Assembly (NCBI GenBank): GCA_025360005.1
Contig: JANYDA010000008.1
Location: forward strand, 186,001-250,000
Direction of reading: 5' to 3'
DNA from: Fibrobacteria bacterium
Lineage (GTDB): Bacteria; Fibrobacterota; Fibrobacteria; UBA11236
DNA: 64,000 nucleotides
Made by a program: the position numbers and the translations under genes
In this document: positions 26,021 to 35,030 of the stretch, piece after piece
Position numbering within the stretch: the first letter of the stretch is position 1
Layout: every line of letters starts with the position of its first letter
The notes under the pieces: generated by a model
The model's database searches: none
What the model saw: the letters and a program-made list of their open reading frames with translations, nothing else
What the model was told of the DNA's origin: nothing

Positions 26021-27021
26021 ACCCAAGCTCGCATACCGAAAAAAAGATCCCCGCCAAGGCCAAAAATGATTTCAAGGATCTGGGTTTCGGCGCCAGATTG
26101 GGGGCCCAGCAAACCCGCCTGCTCAATCGGGACGGGAGCTTCAACGTGGAGCGCCGGGGCCTCCCCAGACTCTACGCCATCAACCTGTATCAAGAGCTGA
26201 TCGGTCTCAGCTGGCCCCGCTTCATCGTCACCGTCCTTTGCTTCTACATAACGGTCAACTTCCTGTTCTCGCTTCTTTACCTGGCCATAGGAGTGGAACA
26301 TCTGGTGGGCCTGGACAATTCCACCATGATGAACCGGTTCTGGGAATCCTTCTTCTTCAGCGCGCAAACGCTGACCACGGTAGGCTATGGGCGCATCAGT
26401 CCGGCGGGCTTCATCACCAGCATGACCGCCGCCTTCGAATCGCTGGCCGGGCTGATGGGATTCGCACTGGCCACGGGACTTTTGTATGCGCGTTTCTCCC
26501 GCCCGCAGGCGCGCATGCTCTTCAGCAAGAACGCCCTCATCAGCCCTTACCGGGAAGGCACCGCGCTTATGTTCCGCGTGGCCAACGGCCGCAAGAACGA
26601 AATGATCGAAACGGAAATCCAGGTCTCGCTCGCCAAGACCATGCCGGACGGCACGCGCAAGTTCTTCGAGCTTTCCCTGGAGCGGCGCAGCATCAATTTC
26701 TTCCCCCTGAGCTGGACCATAGTGCATCCCATCGACGCGGACAGCCCGCTGTTCGGCCTGGGACGGGATGATTTCCGGCAAGGAGGCGAATTCTTCATCC
26801 AGATGAAATCCTTCGACGACGTCTTCTCGCAGACGTTGTACATCCGCAGTTCCTACCGTTTCGAGGAAGTGGTTTACGGCGCCCGCTTCACCTTCATCTT
26901 CGGGCGCAACCAGGCCGGCGCCACCACCATCGATCTGCACCGCCTGGACGAGTACGAGCCGGCGGAGCTGTCGACGGCGGAGCCGGAGGCCGTTACCGCG
27001 GAAACGGGAGAGGCACCATGA
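26017..27021 (+). CDS. Inward-rectifier-type (KirBac) potassium channel
   Basis: This 334-residue protein has a Kir architecture. An N-terminal slide-helix region (LYAINLYQELIGLSWPRF) is followed by TM1 (about 65-90), a pore helix and the selectivity filter TTVGYG near residue 121, and TM2 (about 135-160). The C-terminal cytoplasmic IRK beta-domain has LMFRVANGRKNEMIETEIQ and INFFPLSWTIVHPID. KirBac proteins conduct K+ and are gated by cytoplasmic ligands or lipids. It overlaps the Nudix gene and the deaminase gene by 4 bp each. The tight coupling is unusual for a channel and may hint that a nucleotide-derived molecule gates it, which is speculation. Confidence 0.92.
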   Translation: MNPSSHTEKKIPAKAKNDFKDLGFGARLGAQQTRLLNRDGSFNVERRGLPRLYAINLYQELIGLSWPRFIVTVLCFYITVNFLFSLLYLAIGVEHLVGLDNSTMMNRFWESFFFSAQTLTTVGYGRISPAGFITSMTAAFESLAGLMGFALATGLLYARFSRPQARMLFSKNALISPYREGTALMFRVANGRKNEMIETEIQVSLAKTMPDGTRKFFELSLERRSINFFPLSWTIVHPIDADSPLFGLGRDDFRQGGEFFIQMKSFDDVFSQTLYIRSSYRFEEVVYGARFTFIFGRNQAGATTIDLHRLDEYEPAELSTAEPEAVTAETGEAP

Positions 27022-27512
27022 AGAAGACCCCGTCCGCGCTGATGGCTGAAGCCATCGCCCTGTCCGCGCGTGGCATGCGCTCCGGCCGGGGCGGACCATT
27101 CGGCGCCGTGGTGGCCCGGGACGGGAAGATCCTGGGCAAGGGCAGCAATCAGGTGCTGTCCTCCTGCGATCCAACCGCGCACGCGGAGGTGGTGGCCATC
27201 CGGGAAGCCTGCCGGAAACTGGGGGCATTCCAATTGGACGGCTGCGTGCTCTACACCTCCTGCGAACCGTGCCCCATGTGCCTGGCGGCGGCCTATTGGG
27301 CTCGCATCGGACGCATCGTGTTCGCCAACTCCCGCCGGGACGCGGCCAAGATCGGATTCGGGGACGATTTCATCTATACGGAAATTCCCCTGCTCCCGGC
27401 CCGGCGCAGCCTCCCCATGAAACGCCTGATGGGCAAAACGGCCTTCGCCGTTTTCCGGGAATGGGATCGCAAAACCGATAAGATCCCTTATGGGCCGGAT
27501 CTGCCGGAATAA
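27018..27512 (+). CDS. Guanine deaminase-like nucleoside deaminase
   Basis: This 164-residue zinc deaminase of the CDA fold shows the catalytic HAE at H55-E57 (PTAHAEVVAI) and the zinc cysteines C85 and C88 in CEPCPMC. The C-terminal FGDDFIYTEIPLLPAR followed by FREWD resembles the GuaD type, which converts guanine to xanthine, more than tRNA adenosine deaminase TadA. It might alternatively act on another purine. Its ATG overlaps the channel stop by 4 bp. It is followed 4 bp later by an exported protein gene. Confidence 0.82.
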   Translation: MKKTPSALMAEAIALSARGMRSGRGGPFGAVVARDGKILGKGSNQVLSSCDPTAHAEVVAIREACRKLGAFQLDGCVLYTSCEPCPMCLAAAYWARIGRIVFANSRRDAAKIGFGDDFIYTEIPLLPARRSLPMKRLMGKTAFAVFREWDRKTDKIPYGPDLPE

Positions 27513-27516
27513 CCCG

Positions 27517-28242
27517 ATGGCGAAAGTAAAAACCCGGCCCGTCTTCATCGTCATGGTGACCATTACCGCCCTGATCTTATGGCTAGCCCCCCGCGCATCC
27601 GCCGCCGACCTGCAACCCAGGAGTTACCCCTACCTGCTTTCCCACGCTTCTTTGGTGGCCGTAGGCAAGATCACCGGCGTCTCCGCCGGGTTCATGTCCG
27701 ATAGCCGCAACGCCAAGGTGGCGGTGGAAGGCATCATCAAAGGCAGGCTCCGCAGCGCGGAGATCAAAGTCGCATGGAACGACAAGGAGTTCCAGGAGAC
27801 CGCGTACCAGGACGACGCGCGCGTGGTCCTGTTCGTCATCCTGGGCAAGGACTCTTCCTGGTCGCAGGTGGCGCCGGGCATCTCCTGCTGGCCGGTGGAG
27901 AAGATCGCGTTGAAGGGCAAACGGGCGCGCGCGGTGGAATACGTCTATCCCATGGACTTGGTCACGGAAATCCCCTCTTCCGCCATGGGGGAAACGGAAG
28001 GGGTGGAAAAATCCATGAACTTCCAGGTGGCCAAACGCAAGCGTTGGATCCTTACCGATGCGCTCCTGCCCCCCGCCAAGGCGCTGGTCCTGCCCAAGCC
28101 GCCTAAACCGCCTGAACCCGGGGCCGCCGCCAAGCCGAAACCCGCGAAGCCGGACGCTGCCGTCAAAGCGGCCAAACCGTCCGCGGCCAAGAAAACCGCC
28201 GGAGGAAAACCCTCCCCGTCCTCCAGAAAATCCCTGTTCTGA
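27517..28242 (+). CDS. Exported protein with Pro/Lys/Ala-rich tail, function unknown
   Basis: The ATG at 27517 gives 241 residues starting with a signal peptide (1-29). A central domain of about 130 residues opens ASLVAVGKITGVSAGFM and includes DARVVLFVILGKDSSWSQV. A similar TIMP/OB-like arrangement occurs in small periplasmic proteins, but I cannot name the family. The last 55 residues are a low-complexity Pro-Lys-Ala tail, possibly wall- or membrane-interacting. It is the last gene of the Nudix-channel-deaminase run. The 147 bp that follow hold the ferritin promoter. Confidence 0.65.
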   Translation: MAKVKTRPVFIVMVTITALILWLAPRASAADLQPRSYPYLLSHASLVAVGKITGVSAGFMSDSRNAKVAVEGIIKGRLRSAEIKVAWNDKEFQETAYQDDARVVLFVILGKDSSWSQVAPGISCWPVEKIALKGKRARAVEYVYPMDLVTEIPSSAMGETEGVEKSMNFQVAKRKRWILTDALLPPAKALVLPKPPKPPEPGAAAKPKPAKPDAAVKAAKPSAAKKTAGGKPSPSSRKSLF

Positions 28243-28389
28243 TCTGCGGCCTGTTTCAATCCGCCCGTTTTTCCATTCCGCGTAATTCTTCCCCAAAAAA
28301 ATCTACCCCGCCCCGCGCGGTAAATATTGTTTAGGTTTTAGCGCCAATCCGCGCCGTCATCGCTTTGCCTCAAGTAAATAGGAGAAACC

Positions 28390-28920
28390 ATGGAAGATAC
28401 CGCCATCCTTACCGATAAATTGATCCTGCGCGAACGCGCCCGCAAGAACCTGGAAGAAGGAGCGGTAACCGAAGGGTATTCAGGGGATTTGGAAACCGTT
28501 CTCAAGCTGCTCAACGAAGCGCTGGCCACGGAGATCGTCTGCTGCCTGCGTTATCGCCGGCATTATTTCATGGCCAACGGCGTGAACTCGGAATCCGTCA
28601 AAGCGGAATTCAAGGAACATGCCGATCAGGAACTGGAGCATGCCGACAGCCTCGCGGAGCGCATCGTGCAATTGGGCGGGAAACCGGATTTCAACCCGGA
28701 CACCCTCACAAAGCGCAGCCACGCGGAATACGTGGAAGGCAAATCCCTCACCGACATGATCAAGGAAAACCTGGTGGCCGAGCGCATCGCCATCGACAGC
28801 TATCGCGAGATGGTCCAGTACCTGGGCGAGAAGGATCCCACTTCCCGCCGCCTGCTGGAATCCATCCTGGCGGTGGAAGAAGAGCATGCCGAGGATCTGT
28901 CCAGCCTCCTGGGCAACTGA
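28390..28920 (+). CDS. Ferritin-like/bacterioferritin family protein
   Basis: This 176-residue protein is preceded by AGGAG 7 bp before the ATG. It is a four-helix bundle with iron ligands in place: E48 (ALATEIVCCLRYRRH), E81 and H84 in QELEHAD, a glutamate in LVAERIAIDSYREM, and the final E-x2-H in VEEEHAEDL. Members store iron or act as ferroxidases under oxidative stress. Haem-binding Met of bacterioferritin is not obvious. The 28-residue N-terminal extension is longer than usual. It ends 61 bp before a convergent gene. Confidence 0.85.
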   Translation: MEDTAILTDKLILRERARKNLEEGAVTEGYSGDLETVLKLLNEALATEIVCCLRYRRHYFMANGVNSESVKAEFKEHADQELEHADSLAERIVQLGGKPDFNPDTLTKRSHAEYVEGKSLTDMIKENLVAERIAIDSYREMVQYLGEKDPTSRRLLESILAVEEEHAEDLSSLLGN

Positions 28921-28956
28921 AACGGACAAGCGGCCGCCGGTCGGCCCCAGCGGGTC

Positions 28957-28979
28957 CGGCGCCGTTCGCAAAGGCGCCG
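28957..28979. terminator. Bidirectional hairpin between convergent genes
   Basis: CGGCGCC (28957-28963) pairs with GGCGCCG (28973-28979) across a 9-base loop. An outer pair AAGCGGC (28928-28934) and GCCGCTT (28976-28982) offers an alternative fold. It sits between the ends of the ferritin gene and the GT-C gene. There is no T tract, so termination is inferred from placement only. Confidence 0.4.
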
Positions 28980-28981
28980 CT

Positions 28982-30553
28982 TCAATCGTCAGAAAGCCGC
29001 CGCCACATTTCCAGATTGTAGGGATGTGGCGGCAGGCGTAAAGTGCGCACCCGCTCATACCCGGAATACAAGGCGTCCTCGCCCGGATAGAGCAGCCCTT
29101 CGTCTTTTCCCAACCGCAGTCCCACGATCCAATCCGGATCATAGCGTTCCTGCATGGCCGCCATACGCAGGAGATAGCTTTCCCCCACACTGGGCTTGCC
29201 CAGGTAAGGCAGCGCCTCCGGAGACAGCAAACCGTGCGTGTCCAGGATGCGGGCATGGGAATAGTATCCGAGGGCCCCTACTTCGTCGATCATCACCAGG
29301 GGTAACTTGCCGGGTACGGACAGGGAATCGATGATGCGGGCGGCCTCGCGGTAGCGTCCCTCGCGAGCAGCCTGGGCCAGGACATGCTTGGCGGGGAGAT
29401 GTTGGCGGAAAGTCTGCGCGGGTACGTACGCCAGGAACAGGAAAAGCCCTCCCCAGACCGCCGGCTCCGGCGCACGGCCGGCGGAGAGCCTATGCAGGCC
29501 GGCGACCAGGAACAGGATCAGGAACGGGAGCACGGGCAGGTAATACCAGGTGAACAGCGCGTAGCTGGCGCCGGAAAGCAGGAAGAAAAGGAAGTAGCAG
29601 AAAGGCCAGGCCAAAAGCGGCCAAGGCGCACGTTCCTCCGGGGCCTGCCTGCGGGCGAATCCCAGGGCCGCCCCCGCCAGGACGGCCAGGTTCAGGGCCG
29701 CGGTCAGGGTGGCGCCGCCCAAACAGGGTCCCTTATGGAATACGTTCAGGATCCAGGCGGCCAATCCTTCCCTGAATCCGATGTGGATTTCCAGGCGCTT
29801 GGCCAGGATGGAATGCGGGAGCCAATGCCCGTAGGCGTAGAGGTTGAAGGCGAAGAAGAGCGCCAGCCCTGCGGCGGCGGCCCCGGCGGCGATGGCCGCC
29901 TGGGTAACTTGCAAGTTTCCCCCGCGCCGCCGGCGCGACCATAAATGCAAAGGCACCAGCACCCCGGCCAAAAGCGCCCCTTCCGGCCGCGCCAATGCCG
30001 CCAAAAAAGCGATGATGGAGAGGGCCGGGAAAGGCCTTTGCGAATAGAATGCGAACCAGCTCCCGGCCAGCGCCAGGGCGGTGTACATGGGGGTTTCCAT
30101 GCCGTATGCGGATACCGCCAGGAAATTCACGCTCAAGGCATAGGCGGAAAGCGCCAGCAAGGAAAACGGTTGGCCCAAACGCAAACCGCGGGCCGCAATG
30201 CGGTGCAGGAAGAAGAGGCCGGACAGATCCCAGGCCAGGTTGGTGAAGTAGGCCAGGTAGGTATACCGCGTTGCGTGCAGGATGGCGCCTTCCAGGCCCA
30301 GCACCATGGTATGCAAGGGGGTGCTGGTGGCGCAGACGGGATTCTGCGCGGACATGATGGGACCCAGCCCGGCATTCCAGGAACGCGCGTGCGCCAGGGT
30401 GATGTAAGCGTCATCGCAGATAAGCACGCCGAAAGCGTATTTGAGGAGAGCGCAGGCGGCCAGGCAGAAGAGCAGGCCCATTGGGCCTAACAGGCCGGGA
30501 TAGCGGAGCGCGGAAGGCCGGCGGCCCGCGGGCATGGCGGCGTCCCGGTTCAC
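28982..30553 (-). CDS. GT-C-type membrane glycosyltransferase
   Basis: The gene begins at a GTG whose last two bases are shared with the pilB stop (ATGTGA). The protein has 523 residues with about ten or more transmembrane segments. The first loop carries LICDDAYITLAHARSWNAG, the acidic pair typical of GT-C transferases that use polyprenyl-linked sugars. A soluble C-terminal domain of about 140 residues follows. It could transfer a sugar to pilin, lipid or surface polysaccharide. Being coupled to pilB suggests a role in modifying exported pilin-like proteins, but this is inference. Confidence 0.7.
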   Translation of the reverse strand: MNRDAAMPAGRRPSALRYPGLLGPMGLLFCLAACALLKYAFGVLICDDAYITLAHARSWNAGLGPIMSAQNPVCATSTPLHTMVLGLEGAILHATRYTYLAYFTNLAWDLSGLFFLHRIAARGLRLGQPFSLLALSAYALSVNFLAVSAYGMETPMYTALALAGSWFAFYSQRPFPALSIIAFLAALARPEGALLAGVLVPLHLWSRRRRGGNLQVTQAAIAAGAAAAGLALFFAFNLYAYGHWLPHSILAKRLEIHIGFREGLAAWILNVFHKGPCLGGATLTAALNLAVLAGAALGFARRQAPEERAPWPLLAWPFCYFLFFLLSGASYALFTWYYLPVLPFLILFLVAGLHRLSAGRAPEPAVWGGLFLFLAYVPAQTFRQHLPAKHVLAQAAREGRYREAARIIDSLSVPGKLPLVMIDEVGALGYYSHARILDTHGLLSPEALPYLGKPSVGESYLLRMAAMQERYDPDWIVGLRLGKDEGLLYPGEDALYSGYERVRTLRLPPHPYNLEMWRRLSDD

Positions 30554-32457
30554 ATCTCGGCTTGCGATACGGAGACCACCTGTTCGATGGTGGTGAGGCC
30601 CGCCAGCGCCTTTTCCAACCCGTCCCGGCGCAAGGTGGCCATCCCCAGGTTGCGGATGGCGTACATCTTGATCTCCTCGCTGGATTTGCGTTCCAGGATC
30701 ATCTTATGCACATGCTCGTCCGGGACCAGCAATTCGAAAAGCGCGAGCCGGCCGCGGTAGCCGGTATTGTTGCAATTGTTGCAGCCCTTGCCTTGGAAGA
30801 AAGACGTGCCTGGCCGGATGCCGATGCCTTCCAGCACCACGTCCGGGACCTGCACCTGTTGCTTGCATTTCTCGCAGATGCGCCGGCACAGCCGCTGCGC
30901 CAGGACGCCCTTGACGCAAGAGGTGACCAGGAAAGGCTCCACGCCCATGTCCAGGAGGCGCGTGAAAGCGCCGGCGGCATCGTTGGTATGCAGGGTGCTG
31001 ATCACCAAATGGCCCGTGAGCGCGGCCTGGATCGCCATTTCCGAGGTTTCCTTATCGCGCATTTCGCCCAGCATGATGACATCCGGATCCTGGCGGAGGA
31101 TGGAGCGCATGCCCGCGGCGAAAGTGAATCCGGCCGCGTTGTTGATCTGGCCCTGGGTGATGCCGGGGATGTTCTTTTCCACCGGGTCTTCCATCGTCAC
31201 CACGTTCACGGAAGCAGACGCCACCCGCTGGATGAAGGCGTAGAGCGTGCTGGATTTGCCGCTGCCGGTGGGGCCGGTGGTGAGCAGGATGCCGTCCGGG
31301 AGTTCGATGAGCCGGTTGATGGCGGGGTAGACGGAGGCCGAGAAACCGATTTTGTCGAGGGTGGCGATCTCGGTGTTGGGATCGATGATGCGGATGACCA
31401 TTTTCTCGATGACGCCGCGCGAACGCAGGAGCATGGGGAAGGTGGAAAGCCGCAAATCCACTTCCTGGCCCTTGTACTGGATATGCGCACGCCCGTCCAG
31501 GGGCTTCCGCTTTTCCGCGATGTCCATGCCGCCGAGTACCTTGAGGCGCGAGACGATTTGCACCATCAGGCGCGCCGGAATGGGATTCTGTTCCGTCAGC
31601 TCGCCGTCGATGCGGTAGCGGACGCGCAGGTTGCGCTCCTGAGGCTCCAGATGCACGTCCGAGGCGCCCAGCCGGATGGCTTCGCTGATGATCAGGTTCA
31701 CGATCTTGATGATCTGGCGGCCTTCTTCATCGCCCACCAGCCCCTCATCGGACTTTTCCTCCTTGGCGCTCTCCAAGACCAGATCCTTGTCCTCGTCCCC
31801 GCCGATCAGATCGCTGAGGGTATCCTTGTCGCCCACGTAAGCGCGGCCGATGGCCGCCAGGATCTCCGCCTCCGTGCCGATCACCGGTTCCACGTCCTTG
31901 CCGGTCTTGAACTTGATATGATCCAACGAACGCAGGTTGGTGGGATCCACCATGGCCACGGTCAGCACGCCGTTGTTCTCGTACAAGGGAATGACTTTAT
32001 AGGAACGCGCCATCTCCTCCGAAACCATGCGCGTGATGTTCTGGTTGAATTTGAAATTCTCCAGGTTGATATGCTGGAGATCGAGCTGCGCGGCGAGCAC
32101 GTCCAGGAGCTTGGTCTCTTCGATGAATCCCAGCTTGACCAGGCACTTGCCCAGCGGAAGGCCGAAGGATTTCTGGCTGGCCAAGCCTTCCGCCAATTGC
32201 GCGGGCGTGATATAACCCTGGTCCACCAGGATCTCGCCGATGCGCTTGCGGTAGGAAAGCTCCAGCTGCTTGCCCAGCACCGCGTTGAGGGTATCCTCGT
32301 CGATGAAATTGAGCTTGACCAGCACCGTTCCCAGGCTGATGCCCGTGGTGGCGTGCTGCTCCAAAGCATGCTCCAACTGCTGCTGGTTGATATAGCCCTG
32401 CGACAGCAGGATCTCGCCGACCTTGCGCTTGTTACGTTTTACCTGTTGGATGCTCAT
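30550..32457 (-). CDS. pilB: Type IV pilus/type II secretion assembly ATPase (PilB/GspE)
   Basis: This 635-residue hexameric ATPase drives pilin or pseudopilin assembly from the cytoplasmic side. Two MshEN-like segments occupy residues about 8-120 (VGEILLSQGYINQQQLEHAL and a second GEILVDQGYITPAQLAEGL). The Walker A TGPTGSGKSS is near residue 395, the Asp box and Walker B LGEMRDKETSE near 460. A tetracysteine zinc site follows: C-R-R-I-C-E-K-C and CNNCNNTGYRGR. MshEN domains bind cyclic-di-GMP in MshE, so c-di-GMP input is possible. It is remote from pilM-Q and adjacent to thiL. Confidence 0.93.
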   Translation of the reverse strand: MSIQQVKRNKRKVGEILLSQGYINQQQLEHALEQHATTGISLGTVLVKLNFIDEDTLNAVLGKQLELSYRKRIGEILVDQGYITPAQLAEGLASQKSFGLPLGKCLVKLGFIEETKLLDVLAAQLDLQHINLENFKFNQNITRMVSEEMARSYKVIPLYENNGVLTVAMVDPTNLRSLDHIKFKTGKDVEPVIGTEAEILAAIGRAYVGDKDTLSDLIGGDEDKDLVLESAKEEKSDEGLVGDEEGRQIIKIVNLIISEAIRLGASDVHLEPQERNLRVRYRIDGELTEQNPIPARLMVQIVSRLKVLGGMDIAEKRKPLDGRAHIQYKGQEVDLRLSTFPMLLRSRGVIEKMVIRIIDPNTEIATLDKIGFSASVYPAINRLIELPDGILLTTGPTGSGKSSTLYAFIQRVASASVNVVTMEDPVEKNIPGITQGQINNAAGFTFAAGMRSILRQDPDVIMLGEMRDKETSEMAIQAALTGHLVISTLHTNDAAGAFTRLLDMGVEPFLVTSCVKGVLAQRLCRRICEKCKQQVQVPDVVLEGIGIRPGTSFFQGKGCNNCNNTGYRGRLALFELLVPDEHVHKMILERKSSEEIKMYAIRNLGMATLRRDGLEKALAGLTTIEQVVSVSQAEM

Positions 32458-32484
32458 CGCTACCGCAAAATACCAAGCGGGCCG

Positions 32485-33459
32485 CTAGTGGCCCCACCCC
32501 GCTGCTTGCAATTCCCTTTCGTTTCCCGCGTCATCCAATATCGCCACGCCTTTGCCCGCGGTCACCCGGCCTATTTCCCGCAAGTCCGCATGCAGGGACA
32601 GGCCCGCGATTTCCACGTCCGAAAAATCGCCCGTGAACAGAAGCTGGTATTCCTCGCCTCCGTGCAACACCCAATCCTTCCACCCCTCCCCGCCGGGAAG
32701 AAGACTCAAGTCGGCGTCATAATGAAGCTTACCCCATTCCACCGTCAGCCTGCAACCGGACTGCCGGGAAAGATGCCAGAGCTCGGAGGAAAGACCATCG
32801 CTGATATCGATGGCGGCCACAGGTTGGGAACAGGCAGCCAAAGCCGGTCCCAGCCCCAAGGGAGGTTGCGGCAGGAAATGGGCGGAAAGGTACCGTTCCG
32901 CATCCTTCGCACTCTTGGCGGCTGCGGACGCGAGCAGGTGCAAGCCGGCCGCCGATCGGCCCAGGACCCCGCTGGCGTAGATGCGATGGCCCGGCCGCGC
33001 ATTGGAACGCAGGAGCGGCTTGCCTTCCACCTTGCCCATCACGGTAAAGGCGAAAAAACTTTCCTTTTCCTTGCGCACGGTATCCCCGCCCACAACGCGG
33101 AAACCGAAAGCGGATTCCATGCGGGACAAGGTCGCGCGCAAACTTTTCAGGATCGGTTCATCCCAGGACTTGAGCGCGCCCAGGTTCAGGAACGCCAGCG
33201 CCGTCCGGCCGCCCATGGCGTTTATGTCGGAGAGATTGGAAAGCAAGGCCTTCTCCAAAGCGCCGGCCGGATCGGTCCAATCCAATCGGTAATGGATCCC
33301 TTCCACGCTGGAATCGGTGGAGATGGCCCATGTCCCGCCGCCCACGTCCAACAGATAACCGTCATCGCCCAACCCCCGGCCATCGCGCGCGAAATGGGAA
33401 GCGTCGAAGAGGCTTTCGATGAGGGAGAATTCACCTCCGGCGGCGAAATGCCGGTTCAT
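32485..33459 (-). CDS. thiL: Thiamine-monophosphate kinase
   Basis: This phosphorylates thiamine monophosphate to the active diphosphate. It has 324 residues, the normal size. Family motifs are GLGDDGYLLD near residue 29, STDSSVEGIHY, NLSDINAMGG and VVGGDTVR, and later DISDGLSSEL. Most ThiL proteins have a GDDAA motif; this one has GDDGY, a minor change. The start overlaps the upstream small membrane-protein gene by 4 bp (ATGA). No other thiamine gene is in the window. Confidence 0.93.
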   Translation of the reverse strand: MNRHFAAGGEFSLIESLFDASHFARDGRGLGDDGYLLDVGGGTWAISTDSSVEGIHYRLDWTDPAGALEKALLSNLSDINAMGGRTALAFLNLGALKSWDEPILKSLRATLSRMESAFGFRVVGGDTVRKEKESFFAFTVMGKVEGKPLLRSNARPGHRIYASGVLGRSAAGLHLLASAAAKSAKDAERYLSAHFLPQPPLGLGPALAACSQPVAAIDISDGLSSELWHLSRQSGCRLTVEWGKLHYDADLSLLPGGEGWKDWVLHGGEEYQLLFTGDFSDVEIAGLSLHADLREIGRVTAGKGVAILDDAGNERELQAAGWGH

Positions 33460-33635
33460 GCCGCGGGACCGGTTCCCGGCCCATGCGCCGCATAGTAGAT
33501 GACGGGCATGGGCGCGCGGCCGTTCTCATGATGGGCTTTTTTCTTCTGTACCGTCTTCTCGGCGCATTGCATCATGCCGATGACCACGCCCATCAGGATG
33601 AAAACCATTATCAGTAAGCGTATGCCTTTAGTCAT
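33456..33635 (-). CDS. Small membrane protein, unknown function
   Basis: The ATG at 33635 follows GGGAGCC, giving 59 residues. The first 25 form a single hydrophobic helix (GIRLLIMVFILMGVVIGMM) ending near Cys; the rest is a short charged tail. An upstream frame start at 33695 has no convincing ribosome site. It overlaps thiL by 4 bp. I do not recognise it. Confidence 0.55.
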   Translation of the reverse strand: MTKGIRLLIMVFILMGVVIGMMQCAEKTVQKKKAHHENGRAPMPVIYYAAHGPGTGPAA

Positions 33636-33715
33636 AGGAGGCTCCCGAAGTTGTGCCGGTCCCCAATTATATCTAGAATCGCGGCCCGCGCCCATCGGTT
33701 CTTGGCGCGGCCGGG

Positions 33716-34021
33716 CTAGTCCGATCCCGCCGTCAAATGCACGTCCAGATGGAGGCTTTGGCCCGCGGCGATCTCGAAGCGGTTTTCATAGCCCTGGAAA
33801 CCCGGCTTGCGGATGCGGATTTCATGGGGACCGGGGGGCAAGGAAATGAGCCACACGCCCTGATCCAGGTAGGCTCCATCCATGGCGATTTCCGCCTTTT
33901 CCGAATCGATGTCCAGCCACAGCAAACCGTAGCCGGAAGCGGAGGCGGGACCGGGAGTATCGCCGGCCGCGGAAGCATGGGGAAGGGACAAAACGGCGCA
34001 AGCCAGCAAGGTTCGTAACAC
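33716..34021 (-). CDS. Exported PEGA-domain protein
   Basis: This 101-residue protein has a signal peptide at 1-19. The body is a single PEGA domain: AEIAMDGAYLDQGVWLISLPPG followed by GPHEIRIRKPGF and a final beta strand. PEGA domains are usually surface or periplasmic ligand-binding modules. It lies divergent from the ABC transporter ATPase with a 104-bp gap that should carry promoters for both. Function unknown. Confidence 0.7.
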   Translation of the reverse strand: MLRTLLACAVLSLPHASAAGDTPGPASASGYGLLWLDIDSEKAEIAMDGAYLDQGVWLISLPPGPHEIRIRKPGFQGYENRFEIAAGQSLHLDVHLTAGSD

Positions 34022-34125
34022 TGGAGAAAATTATAACATTCTTTGCGGGCCCGGATTCCGGCGCCCGGGTTCCCGCGGGGCCGCCAGGGCATTGGGCCGG
34101 CGGCCGGGGCGGAAAGGAAGCGGGG

Positions 34126-34980
34126 TTGATGTTTAACAGGGCGTTGCAGCGGGAGGCGGAGCCGGAAATGAAGATCGCGGATGAAGAAGTGGTCGGCCTC
34201 TCCGGCATCGAACTATTGCGCGAAGAACGCCTGGTGTTGAAGGATATCGAACTCTCCATCCGGCGCGGGCAGCATTGGGTGCTGCTGGGGCCCAACGGGA
34301 GCGGGAAAAGCTCCCTGCTGAGCGTGCTGCAAGGATTGTTGTGGCCCATCGAAGGGGAGATCCGCGTGCTGGGACGGCTCTTCGGCGAAAGCGACCTCAG
34401 CGAATTGCGCCGCCTGATCGGCTTCGTGGGCAATGAGATAGAGCCGGAGTTCCCGGACTGGCAGACGGTAGAGGAAATCGCCTGGTCCGGCGGCGTAGGC
34501 ACCGTGGGCTTGCGCTTCGACAAGCCCACGCCCGCCGATCGACAACGGGCCCGCCGGCTGCTGGGCGCCGCCGGCATCGGCCATTTGGCCAAGCGGCGCT
34601 TCGCGTTCCTGAGCCAGGGGCAAAGGCGCATGGCCACCATCGTGCGGGCCCTGATGGTCAAGCCCGGCCTCCTGATCCTGGACGAACCCGCCTCCGGCCT
34701 GGACCCGGTGGCGCGGGAGAATTTCCTGGCCAAGCTCACGGCCCTGATGAAAAACCCGGCCGGTCCCGTCATTCTCTACGTTACCCATCATGTGGAGGAA
34801 ATCCTCCCTTCCTTCACGCATGTATTGATGCTGAAGCAAGGCCGCGCGGTGGCGCAAGGCGCGGTGGCGCAGGCGTTGACCGCGAAGAATCTGGGGAAAG
34901 TGTTCGGGCAGGCGGTTGTGCTGAAGAGGAGCCAGGGGCGGTATACGTTGAGGCTTGCAGGGCGGGGCGCGATGGGATGA
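34126..34980 (+). CDS. ABC transporter ATP-binding protein
   Basis: This 284-residue ATPase shows Walker A GPNGSGKSS near residue 60, Q-loop FVGNEIEPE, the signature LSQGQRR near residue 163, Walker B LLILDEPASGLDP and the switch histidine VTHHVEE. The signature is LSQGQ rather than LSGGQ. It resembles YlmA/ModF-type stand-alone ATPases that lack a permease partner; no permease is adjacent. AGGAAG precedes the chosen ATG, and a second in-frame Met at 34165 is possible. Substrate unknown. Confidence 0.82.
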   Translation: MMFNRALQREAEPEMKIADEEVVGLSGIELLREERLVLKDIELSIRRGQHWVLLGPNGSGKSSLLSVLQGLLWPIEGEIRVLGRLFGESDLSELRRLIGFVGNEIEPEFPDWQTVEEIAWSGGVGTVGLRFDKPTPADRQRARRLLGAAGIGHLAKRRFAFLSQGQRRMATIVRALMVKPGLLILDEPASGLDPVARENFLAKLTALMKNPAGPVILYVTHHVEEILPSFTHVLMLKQGRAVAQGAVAQALTAKNLGKVFGQAVVLKRSQGRYTLRLAGRGAMG

Positions 34981-35030
34981 GAATTCGCGGGGCCTCGTAC
35001 CCCCTGCGAGATCCTCCCCGACCGGCCGTG

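Noticed and set aside
25340-28242. Calling the Nudix-Kir-deaminase operon an anti-phage system
   Set aside because: No known defence effector or nearby defence gene supports it; each enzyme has ordinary housekeeping relatives.
30481-33495. 1004-residue plus-strand open frame
   Set aside because: It is antisense to pilB and thiL; both carry clear motifs, and the plus frame shows only composition bias.
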